Shown one piece after another: positions 1-6,017 of a DNA stretch of 6,285 nucleotides (positions are counted from its first letter, which is position 1; each line of letters begins with the position of its first letter). The stretch spans positions 1 through 6,285 of the forward strand of contig QNFK01000118.1 in NCBI GenBank assembly GCA_003645495.1, in the 5' to 3' direction. Source of the DNA: Gammaproteobacteria bacterium. GTDB taxonomy: Bacteria; Pseudomonadota; Gammaproteobacteria; Steroidobacterales; Woeseiaceae. The notes under the pieces are model-generated. The model was not told the origin of the DNA. It did not search any database and saw nothing but the letters and a program-made list of their open reading frames with translations. The translations under genes were made by a program, and so were the position numbers.

Positions 1-1073
1 CCCCCGACAGCGCTTTTGCATTCGCCTTTTATGGTCGTGGTGGAATGAATACCGAGTGGGACGGCGGCACTGCGACATTCGACCCAACCGGACAGGGTAA
101 TCCGCCCGTGACATCCGACGGCACCTTCGGCGCGGCACTGGTAGGCCAGGGCGCAACAGCTGGCGTTGACCTGTCGCAGGCCTTCCTCGATATTACCTAC
201 GCACGAAAAGCAGGTGACAATTTTGCCTGGGGCGCGGCACTGGTAGTCGCCGTGCAGTCATTCGCTGCAAAGGGTGTAGGAACATTCGGGCAGTTTACCA
301 AGACCTTCGTGGAACCGTTTCTCCAAGGCAACCCTCCGGGAAATCCAACGAACCTGTCAAACAATGGTCATGAATTCAGTTTCGGCGTCGGCGCAAAAAT
401 TGGTTTTCAGGCAAACCTCGGTGCATCAACTACAATAGCTGCTTCGTACGTAAGCGAAATCGGCATGTCTGAACTGGACAAATATGCAGATTTGTTTGCC
501 GAAGATGGTGGCTTTGATATCCCTGCCAACGCCAAGATTGGTATTACATTTCGTCCAAGAGACACTGTTGCGATAAGCCTCGATGCCGAGCATACGTGGT
601 TTAGTGACGTCGGTTCGGTTGGCAATGCGTTCTCCAACATTTTCAACTGTCCAACTGCCAACCCTACGAACCCTGCAGCCTGGAATCTGGAAAACTGCCT
701 TGGCGGAGCCACCGGCGCCGGTTTTGGCTGGGACGATATGACGGTTTACAAAGTCGGTGTCGAGTGGGGCGTAGGATCAGACATGGTATGGCGAGCTGGC
801 TACAGCCATGGCGATCAACCGATTCCTAACTCTGAAGTGCTGTTCAATATTCTTGCACCTGCAACGATCGAAGACCATTTCGCCGCCGGATTCACGAGAA
901 AATCGGGACAGAACAGCGAATGGAGCCTCTCAGTGATGTATGCGCCCAGCAACTCGGTAACGGGGCCGAACCCGTTTGATCCGGGGTTTACGCCGGACGG
1001 GTCGGGGGCGCAAATGATTACTATCGAGATGTATCAGTGGGAAGTTGAATTCGGTTACAGCTGGAATTTCTAG
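1..1073 (+). CDS. OmpP1/FadL-family outer-membrane transport protein, 5' end missing
   Basis: This is a partial gene. The frame is open to the left edge (first full codon at base 3), and the residues before the Met at 45 read PDSAFAFAFYGRGG, then MNTEW. That resembles the conserved FadL-family segment near the hatch domain, so Met45 is internal and the signal peptide and true start lie outside the window. FadL/TodX proteins are 14-strand outer-membrane barrels that take up long-chain fatty acids or other hydrophobic compounds. Family-like features include alternating beta-strand segments, a G-A-K-I-G-F strand, the D-x-x-x-Y-K-V-G-V-E-W strand, a late R-A-G-Y strand with a following P-I-P, and a final strand ending in W-N-F with C-terminal Phe, the usual BAM signal. 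Two cysteines (bases 648-650 and 696-698) flank an Asn/Pro-rich loop and could form a disulfide. The substrate cannot be read from sequence. A terminator hairpin follows about 130 bp downstream. Confidence 0.87.
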   Translation, partial: PDSAFAFAFYGRGGMNTEWDGGTATFDPTGQGNPPVTSDGTFGAALVGQGATAGVDLSQAFLDITYARKAGDNFAWGAALVVAVQSFAAKGVGTFGQFTKTFVEPFLQGNPPGNPTNLSNNGHEFSFGVGAKIGFQANLGASTTIAASYVSEIGMSELDKYADLFAEDGGFDIPANAKIGITFRPRDTVAISLDAEHTWFSDVGSVGNAFSNIFNCPTANPTNPAAWNLENCLGGATGAGFGWDDMTVYKVGVEWGVGSDMVWRAGYSHGDQPIPNSEVLFNILAPATIEDHFAAGFTRKSGQNSEWSLSVMYAPSNSVTGPNPFDPGFTPDGSGAQMITIEMYQWEVEFGYSWNF

Positions 1074-1206
1074 TACCGATTACGACTGACAGAACTGGCT
1101 CTTTCGGTGGAGTTGCTCCCCCCCGATGTTAGTACTTCATGCTACTACCAGGACAAGCAATGGCCTGGAATTCTGCCGGGAGAGACACCTTTAACAAGGT
1201 AAGCAA

Positions 1207-1243
1207 ATGCCCTGGCCAGTAACCCGGTCACGGCATGTTTTTT
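1207..1243 (+). terminator. Intrinsic terminator after the FadL-like gene
   Basis: The outer arm ATGCC (1207-1211) pairs with GGCAT (1232-1236). After a C/C mismatch, the inner arm TGGCC (1213-1217) pairs with GGTCA (1226-1230) through one G-T wobble, leaving an 8-nt loop. A run of six T follows at 1238-1243. The orientation fits termination of + strand transcripts from the FadL-like gene. The hairpin overlaps the stop codon and last codons of the convergent thioredoxin-like gene. On the minus strand the hairpin is followed only by a weak T-rich stretch (TTTGCTT), so termination in that direction is less certain. Confidence 0.7.
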
Positions 1244-1791
1244 AGCTGCTTGCGGGCCGACTCGAGTGATTTCAACAGGTAGAAACCGTAGAACTCAATA
1301 TTGCTGATGCCGACCATCTTCTCAGCAACCTCCGTGCCGTCGTCGCCCAGGAATAACAGAGTTGGAGTAACAATGGCGCTGTACCTGTTCGCAAATTTCC
1401 TGCCAGAGATTTCGTTAGCAGAGAAATCCTGTAGCGTAAATCCAGTATCGAGGCTGACTTCCCGAATAATTGCCGAGTCTGTTAATTCCCCCGCGCGGAT
1501 CATTGGAAAAAGCACTTGCCTGCGCAGCGCCGCACAAAACTGGCAACCCTGCTGAGTAACGAAAATGACGATAGGTAGTTCGCCCTCACGTGACAACCCG
1601 GCGTCTGCAACAAGCATTTCGGCCCAGGCAATTGTTCGCTTTGCATCCTTGGCCTCCTCTGCACGACCGGCCATGCACAGCAACAGGAAACACAAGCCAA
1701 ACAAAAACCTGGCCGCCCATTGCCGCCACGACCCGGTTTTCAGTGGAATTAGCATCGACTTCATGAATCTCAGCATATAGCCTCTGTACAT
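1228..1791 (-). CDS. Exported thioredoxin-fold protein with CxxC active site
   Basis: This is a 187-residue protein, probably a periplasmic thiol-disulfide protein. Residues about 27-41 form a hydrophobic segment (FLFGLCFLLLCM) after Arg/Lys/Trp-containing residues, followed by A-G-R-A and then acidic residues. This fits a Sec signal peptide cleaved near Ala44. The mature part shows strand P-I-V-I-F-V, then G-C-Q-F-C with Cys83 and Cys86 at the helix start, and a Thr142-Pro143 pair (V-T-P-T-L-L-F-L) that matches the cis-Pro loop. The layout resembles the SoxW/thioredoxin_2-type group, which keeps reduced partners in sulfur oxidation or other periplasmic routes. The specific partner is inference. 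The start is uncertain: Met1 (1791), Met6 (1776, with AGAGG four bases upstream) and Met10 (1764) are all usable, and the later ones give a more typical signal peptide. The gene is divergent from the LuxR-type regulator and convergent with the FadL-like gene. Confidence 0.83.
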   Translation of the reverse strand: MYRGYMLRFMKSMLIPLKTGSWRQWAARFLFGLCFLLLCMAGRAEEAKDAKRTIAWAEMLVADAGLSREGELPIVIFVTQQGCQFCAALRRQVLFPMIRAGELTDSAIIREVSLDTGFTLQDFSANEISGRKFANRYSAIVTPTLLFLGDDGTEVAEKMVGISNIEFYGFYLLKSLESARKQLKNMP

Positions 1792-1821
1792 GCCTCACAA
1801 AATTCACAACCTGAATCCCTA

Positions 1822-2448
1822 ATGAGCGAACCGGCGCCAATTCATGGGAACGCCATCCGCGTCGGCGTGGCTGACAAGAGTCCGCTGGTACAGGCTGCGC
1901 TGACCCACCTGCTTACCGAAGACCCGCGTTTCGACCTGGTGAGTGTGTACGCCGATGGCGAATCTTTATTGCAAGCAGCGGACCTGAGTGACATGCAGGT
2001 TGCGATTACTGGCTGGATCATCAGTCCTGGTGATGGCAAGTACATTCTTGACCAGCTTCGCTCCAGAGCGAATGCACCACGCATCGTGATCTATACCGGC
2101 GCTGAAGGTGAAGCGGTAGCGGCACAGGTAATGGCCCATGGCGCTGCGGCATATGTGTCCAAGAGTGAACAACCGGACTACCTGCTCGATACGGTTTCTC
2201 AGGTTGCTGAGGGCCGGATGGTATTCCCGTTTCTTGACGTTCGGCAAATAAATCAGAGTCCATTAACGACGCTAACCAGGCGTGAACTGGAAGTACTGTC
2301 CGCCCTCGCCGCCGGGCAGACCAACAAACAGATAGCCGCGGCACAGAATGTTTCACCGAATACAGTCAAGTTTCACGTCAAGAATCTGTTTGAGAAGCTA
2401 GGCGTTAACAATCGTTCGCAGGCCATCGCGCTCTATCTGAAAGCTTAA
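1822..2448 (+). CDS. NarL/LuxR-type response regulator with degenerate receiver domain
   Basis: This 208-residue protein has a receiver-like domain (about 11-135) and a C-terminal LuxR/GerE helix-turn-helix (about 149-206). The HTH is canonical: L-T-R-R-E-L-E-V-L, then G-Q-T-N-K-Q-I-A, then S-P-N-T-V-K-F-H-V-K, then K-L-G-V-N-N-R-S-Q-A. The receiver keeps the fold and several switch residues: an acidic residue after strand 1 (Asp18), Thr92 at the end of strand 4, and Lys114 after strand 5. The strand 3 segment reads V-A-I-T-G-W-I-I-S-P-G-D-G, with Gly64 (or a neighbour) where the phosphoacceptor Asp should be, so ordinary phosphotransfer looks impossible. No good Shine-Dalgarno precedes the ATG, and no alternative start lies upstream in frame for at least 50 bases. 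No histidine kinase is nearby. It lies directly upstream of the CBB operon but is separated by its own terminator. DNA-binding function is secure; the target genes are inferred. Confidence 0.9.
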   Translation: MSEPAPIHGNAIRVGVADKSPLVQAALTHLLTEDPRFDLVSVYADGESLLQAADLSDMQVAITGWIISPGDGKYILDQLRSRANAPRIVIYTGAEGEAVAAQVMAHGAAAYVSKSEQPDYLLDTVSQVAEGRMVFPFLDVRQINQSPLTTLTRRELEVLSALAAGQTNKQIAAAQNVSPNTVKFHVKNLFEKLGVNNRSQAIALYLKA

Positions 2449-2457
2449 TTTCGCTAC

Positions 2458-2479
2458 CTACCCTAACGGGTGGTTTTTT
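2458..2479 (+). terminator. Intrinsic terminator after the LuxR-type regulator
   Basis: CTACCC (2458-2463) pairs with GGGTGG (2468-2473), giving six pairs including one T-G wobble, across a TAAC tetraloop. Six T follow directly at 2474-2479. The hairpin begins 10 bases after the regulator's stop codon. It should insulate the regulator transcript from the CBB operon, implying that the operon has its own promoter in 2480-2618. Confidence 0.85.
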
Positions 2480-2618
2480 ATCACCCCCACTGATTCAGTA
2501 CTACCCTCCATTCGGATGTGCCGGCGTTTCCGAAGCCCCGTTAGTATTCCTGTCAGATAGCAAAATCCTTTATCTAAAGCCGAAATGGCACATAGAGACG
2601 GGAACTGACGAGGGTCGA
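2480..2618 (+). promoter_or_regulatory. Presumed promoter/operator region of the CBB operon
   Basis: This is a 139-bp non-coding gap between a strong terminator and the first CBB gene, so a promoter is expected here. The best sigma-70-like pair found by eye is CTGTCA (2550-2555) and TCTAAA (2573-2578). Each has four of six consensus bases, with 17 bp between them, which would start transcription around 2585. This is weak evidence. Two inverted repeats stand out: TTCGG (2511-2515) with CCGAA (2530-2534), and ATGTGCC (2516-2522) with GGCACAT (2587-2593), whose outer copy would lie about at the start of transcription. I found no convincing CbbR-type TNA-N7-TNA tandem motif. GAGGG at 2610-2614 is the likely ribosome site for the first gene. 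Confidence 0.4.
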
Positions 2619-3659
2619 ATGAAGTCATTCGAGACATTAAAAAACTACCTGCAGTCTGAGGCGGATGGCGAAAATCCAGGTGTTGCTGAGACAGTTCTTT
2701 GTCTTGCGGATGCAATGATTCAAATTTCAAAACTCGTCGCGCGCGGCCCGTTGGCCGGTGCGATGGGTGCAGCTCGTGGTGACAATGCTGACGGCGATGT
2801 GCAAAAGGAGCTGGATATCGTTGCGAATGATGCAGTGATCGAGGCATTGCAAGAGGCGCCGGTCGCGTACCTGGTATCTGAGGAACTCGAAGATCCGTTG
2901 GTCATGCAGCGCACTGCCCCGTTGTACGTGGCTATCGATCCACTGGACGGTTCTTCAAATATCGAAACCAATGCCGCGGTCGGAACAATTTTCTCGATAT
3001 TTCCGGCCGTTACGGATGAGAACACAACTGTTGACGCCGGCGTGTTGCAACCCGGTGTTAATCAACTGGCTGCAGGCTACTGCATATATGGCCCGCAAAC
3101 ATCGCTGATACTGACGCTCGGAAACGGTACACACATTTTTACGCTTGACCCTGTTGAGGATGAATTTCGTTTGACCACTGCCGATGTGCGGATTTCAGAA
3201 ACAACACGCGAGTTCGCGATCAATGTGTCCAATTTCCGTCACTGGGACCGACACGTTCGCGCCTACATTGATGATTGCCTGGCGGGTGAGGAAGGCCACC
3301 GTCAAAGCAACTACAACATGCGCTGGATCGCGTCGCTGGTTGCGGAGTGTCAACGCATCCTGGCTCGCGGCGGCATCTTTTTATATCCGGGCGACGCCCG
3401 CAAAGGTTATGCACACGGTCGCCTTCGTCTCCTGTACGAATGCAGTCCAATCGCGTTCCTGGTCGAACAGGCCGGCGGTGGCGCCACCACCGGGAAACAA
3501 CGAATCCTGGAAGTTACGCCTGAGAATATTCATCAACGAGTGCCAATGATCTTCGGATCAAGCCGCGAGATCAGGCGTGTTGAACGGTATTACGCGGAAC
3601 GCGACATGCACGGTGAAAGATCGCAGCTGTTTAACAAACGCGGCTTGTTTCGAGCCTGA
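2619..3659 (+). CDS. cbbF: Class I fructose-1,6-bisphosphatase
   Basis: This cytosolic Mg2+-dependent enzyme hydrolyses fructose-1,6-bisphosphate to fructose-6-phosphate and phosphate in the regeneration phase of the Calvin cycle, and also in gluconeogenesis. At 346 residues it is close to the usual 330-340. Visible class I signatures, in order: G-D-V-Q-K-E-L-D (about 59-66), V-S-E-E with metal-binding Glu88/Glu89, D-P-L-D-G-S-S-N (107-114) with metal ligands Asp107 and Asp110, G-T-I-F-S-I (122-127), G-G-I-F-L-Y-P (251-257), and L-L-Y-E-C-S-P (271-277) with Glu275 as the last metal ligand. A short basic C-terminal tail follows the usual F-G-S-S-R-E end region. It has an ATG start with GAGGG four bases upstream. 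It is the first gene of the CBB operon, 26 bp ahead of phosphoribulokinase. The symbol cbbF is chosen from context; fbp would also be valid. Confidence 0.96.
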   Translation: MKSFETLKNYLQSEADGENPGVAETVLCLADAMIQISKLVARGPLAGAMGAARGDNADGDVQKELDIVANDAVIEALQEAPVAYLVSEELEDPLVMQRTAPLYVAIDPLDGSSNIETNAAVGTIFSIFPAVTDENTTVDAGVLQPGVNQLAAGYCIYGPQTSLILTLGNGTHIFTLDPVEDEFRLTTADVRISETTREFAINVSNFRHWDRHVRAYIDDCLAGEEGHRQSNYNMRWIASLVAECQRILARGGIFLYPGDARKGYAHGRLRLLYECSPIAFLVEQAGGGATTGKQRILEVTPENIHQRVPMIFGSSREIRRVERYYAERDMHGERSQLFNKRGLFRA

Positions 3660-3685
3660 TTACGAACATCAACGGAAGATAAATC

Positions 3686-4561
3686 ATGTCCATTGCTCAT
3701 CCGATCATTTCAGTAACAGGCTCATCGGGCGCCGGTACGACGTCGGTGAAGCGCACATTTGAGCAGATATTCCGGCGTGAAAACATTGCCGCTGCCTATA
3801 TCGAGGGCGATGCGTTTCATCGTTATGACCGTAAAGAAATGAAGCAGGTGATGGCCGACGAGGCCAGCAATGGCAATAATCACTTCAGTCACTTTGGCCC
3901 GGAAGCAAACCATCTCGACAAACTTGAGGCTGCGTTTCGGGATTTCGGCAATACCGGCTTCGCCACGACCCGACACTATGTTCACGACGCCGAAGAAGCC
4001 GCGACCTACGGCACAGACCCCGGTACTTTTACAGCCTGGGAGGACACACCACAAAACACGGATTTGCTCTTCTATGAAGGCCTGCATGGTGCTGTCGTAA
4101 CTGACGACATCAATGTAACGCAATACGCTGACCTTACGGTTGGCGTTGTGCCGGTTACCAATCTTGAGTGGATCCAGAAGCTGCACCGTGACAAAACGGA
4201 ACGCGGTTACTCGTACGAGGCCGTAATGGACACCATTCTGCGTCGCATGCCGGACTACATTCGTTACATTTGCCCACAATTCAGCGAGACCAACATCAAT
4301 TTTCAGCGCGTTCCTACAGTCGATACGTCGAACCCGGAAATAGCCCGCTCGATTCCGACACCAGATGAATCACTGGTGGTCATTCGTTTTGCGAATCCAC
4401 ACGGCATCGACTTTTCATATTTACTTTCCATGATTCATGACAGCTTCATGTCACGCGCAAATTCAATCGTAATTCCAGGTGGAAAAATGGACCTGGCGAT
4501 GCAGCTTATTTTGACGCCGATGATCATGCAACTGGTCGAACGCCAACGTCGTGCCGCGTGA
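3686..4561 (+). CDS. cbbP: Phosphoribulokinase, bacterial class I
   Basis: This enzyme phosphorylates ribulose-5-phosphate with ATP to give ribulose-1,5-bisphosphate, the RubisCO substrate. The 291 residues match the octameric proteobacterial class (about 290). Key residues fall at the same numbers as in the well-studied Rhodobacter sphaeroides enzyme (recalled, not aligned): P-loop G-S-S-G-A-G-T-T (12-19), catalytic base Asp42 in E-G-D-A-F-H-R, Glu131 in Y-E-G-L-H-G, and Lys165/Arg168/Asp169 in K-L-H-R-D. Bacterial class enzymes are typically activated by NADH and inhibited by AMP; the redox-regulatory cysteine pair of plant enzymes is absent. The start is ATG, with GGAAG seven bases upstream at 3674-3678. 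It sits 26 bp after cbbF, and its stop codon is 12 bp before a small ORF leading into cbbM. Confidence 0.98.
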   Translation: MSIAHPIISVTGSSGAGTTSVKRTFEQIFRRENIAAAYIEGDAFHRYDRKEMKQVMADEASNGNNHFSHFGPEANHLDKLEAAFRDFGNTGFATTRHYVHDAEEAATYGTDPGTFTAWEDTPQNTDLLFYEGLHGAVVTDDINVTQYADLTVGVVPVTNLEWIQKLHRDKTERGYSYEAVMDTILRRMPDYIRYICPQFSETNINFQRVPTVDTSNPEIARSIPTPDESLVVIRFANPHGIDFSYLLSMIHDSFMSRANSIVIPGGKMDLAMQLILTPMIMQLVERQRRAA

Positions 4562-4573
4562 CAGGAGCGAGTT

Positions 4574-4618
4574 ATGAATAAAGTCGTTAAAGAATATTTC
4601 ACTGTCAGGAGGAGATAA
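4574..4618 (+). CDS. Possible 14-codon leader ORF upstream of cbbM
   Basis: This short ORF (ATG to TAA) encodes MNKVVKEYFTVRRR. A good ribosome site, AGGAG at 4563-4567, sits six bases before the ATG and just after the phosphoribulokinase stop. The last three sense codons, AGG AGG AGA, are Arg codons that are rare in many proteobacteria, and they form the Shine-Dalgarno of cbbM. The TAA ends four bases before the cbbM start. This geometry would let a ribosome finishing or stalling on the leader control, or hand over to, RubisCO translation. I recognise no homolog. A chance ORF in a 61-bp gap is possible, so translation is unproven; the evidence is the SD, the start and the tight spacing. Confidence 0.4.
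   Translation: MNKVVKEYFTVRRR
4607..4612 (+). promoter_or_regulatory. Strong Shine-Dalgarno of cbbM, embedded in the leader ORF
   Basis: AGGAGG is a perfect anti-SD complement, extended by AG at 4613-4614, and lies 10 bases before the cbbM ATG at 4623. It is the strongest ribosome site in the window, consistent with the very high RubisCO synthesis autotrophs need. It supports the 4623 start, which also gives the typical form II N-terminus (MDQS-RY). Confidence 0.85.
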
Positions 4619-4622
4619 GACA

Positions 4623-6005
4623 ATGGATCAATCCAATCGATATGCAGATCTTTCGTTAAAAGAAGAGGATCTGATCGCGAACGGGCAGCATGTTTTGTGT
4701 GCCTACATCATGAAACCTAAAGCCGGCTTTGGCGGCTACCTCGAGACTGCGGCTCACTTTGCCGCAGAATCATCAACAGGTACGAATGTGGCCGTATCAA
4801 CGACCGATGATTTTACTCGCGGCGTCGATGCGCTTGTCTATGAGATAGACGAGGCTAACGAGATCATGAAGATCGCATATCCGACTGTCCTGTTCGACCG
4901 CAACATCACAGACGGGCGAGCCATGATTGCTTCGTTCCTTACGCTGACCATCGGCAACAACCAGGGCATGGGCGATGTTGAATATGCGAAAATGCACGAC
5001 TTTTATTTTCCACCGGAGTATTTACGCCTTTTCGATGGACCGGCAACAACGATCTCTGACTTGTGGCGGGTACTGGGCCGACCAGTAGTTGATGGCGGCT
5101 TCATTGTAGGCACCATCGTCAAACCAAAACTGGGATTACGGCCGAAACCATTTGCTGACGCGTGTTATCAGTTCTGGCTGGGTGGCGACTTCATCAAGAA
5201 TGATGAACCACAAGGTAATCAGCTCTTTGCACCGCTGAAAGAGACGATATCGCTGGTCGCCGATGCGATGCGCCGGGCACAGGATAAAACGGGCGAAGCA
5301 AAATTATTCTCGGCAAACATTACGGCCGATGACCACTACGAGATGGTTGCTCGCGGTGAATATATCCTCGAAACATTTGCTGAAAATGCGGATCACGTGG
5401 CCTTTCTCGTCGACGGTTACGTCACGGGACCTGCAGCAATCACGACCGCACGGCGGCGTTTCCCGAATCAATACCTGCATTACCATCGAGCCGGACACGG
5501 CGCTGTCACGTCGCCGCAGTCCATGCGCGGCTACACCGCCTTTGTGCTTTCAAAAATGTCCCGATTGCAGGGCGCTTCCGGAATACATACCGGCACCATG
5601 AGCTTTGGCAAAATGGAAGGCGAAGCCGGTGATACAGATATGGCTTACATGATTCAACAGGACAGTGCGGATGGTCCTTTCTACCATCAGGAATGGCTCG
5701 GTATGAACCCGACTACACCGATTATCTCCGGCGGCATGAACGCACTACGGATACCGGGCTTTTTCGAGAACATTGGTCATTCGAACCTCATCATGACTGC
5801 CGGTGGTGGCTCATACGGGCATATTGATGGTGCTGCCGCAGGAGCCATTTCCATGCGCCAGGCAGAACAATGCTGGAAAGAAGGCGCCGATCCCGTTGCA
5901 TTCGCGAGGGACCACCAGGAATTCGCCCGCGCCTTCGAAAGCTTCCAGAGCGACGCCGACAATTTTTTCCCGAACTGGCGCCAACAGTTGGGACATGCTG
6001 CCTAG
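4623..6005 (+). CDS. cbbM: Ribulose-1,5-bisphosphate carboxylase/oxygenase, form II large subunit
   Basis: This enzyme carboxylates ribulose-1,5-bisphosphate to two 3-phosphoglycerates, and its oxygenase side reaction yields 2-phosphoglycolate. Form II enzymes have large subunits only. The 460-residue sequence is strongly like Rhodospirillum rubrum CbbM by memory, beginning MDQSNRY and containing H-V-L-C-A-Y-I-M-K-P-K-A-G. Active-site residues, all shifted by one from R. rubrum numbers: Glu49, Asn112, Lys167 in T-I-V-K-P-K, the carbamylated Lys192 with Mg ligands Asp194 and Glu195 in G-G-D-F-I-K-N-D-E, His288/Arg289, loop 6 Lys330 in F-G-K-M-E-G-E, and Ser369-Gly-Gly. All needed residues are present, so this is a true RubisCO and not a form IV RubisCO-like protein. 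The one-residue shift comes from an extra Gly near residue 37-38 (G-F-G-G-Y). The stop codon overlaps the ribosome site of the next gene. Confidence 0.99.
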   Translation: MDQSNRYADLSLKEEDLIANGQHVLCAYIMKPKAGFGGYLETAAHFAAESSTGTNVAVSTTDDFTRGVDALVYEIDEANEIMKIAYPTVLFDRNITDGRAMIASFLTLTIGNNQGMGDVEYAKMHDFYFPPEYLRLFDGPATTISDLWRVLGRPVVDGGFIVGTIVKPKLGLRPKPFADACYQFWLGGDFIKNDEPQGNQLFAPLKETISLVADAMRRAQDKTGEAKLFSANITADDHYEMVARGEYILETFAENADHVAFLVDGYVTGPAAITTARRRFPNQYLHYHRAGHGAVTSPQSMRGYTAFVLSKMSRLQGASGIHTGTMSFGKMEGEAGDTDMAYMIQQDSADGPFYHQEWLGMNPTTPIISGGMNALRIPGFFENIGHSNLIMTAGGGSYGHIDGAAAGAISMRQAEQCWKEGADPVAFARDHQEFARAFESFQSDADNFFPNWRQQLGHAA

Positions 6006-6017
6006 GAGTTCGCCAGT

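Noticed and set aside
407..712. Minus-strand 101-codon ORF inside the FadL-like gene
   Set aside because: It lies fully antisense to a well-supported barrel protein and has no recognisable domain.
1074..1206. Gap between the FadL-like stop and its terminator, including a C-run at 1118-1124 and a GGAG/CTCC hairpin
   Set aside because: The hairpin is only four pairs without a T-run, and no ORF or RNA family could be recognised.
1802..1816. ATTC-N7-GAAT inverted repeat before the regulator start, and the TTCATGAA palindrome at 1760-1767
   Set aside because: Arms are only four bases, which are common by chance. No second copy was found near the CBB promoter to support an operator.
2458..2847. 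Minus-strand 129-codon ORF spanning the CBB promoter gap and cbbF start
   Set aside because: His/Arg/Pro-rich composition typical of antisense translation. It overlaps the regulator terminator and the conserved N-terminus of FBPase.
3722..4279. Minus-strand 185-codon ORF within phosphoribulokinase
   Set aside because: Shadow of cbbP, whose catalytic residues are all in place on the + strand. No domain is recognisable in the antisense frame.
4623..6005. Possible RubisCO-like protein (form IV) instead of true RubisCO
   Set aside because: All carbamylation, Mg-binding and catalytic residues are present, and overall similarity is to form II.
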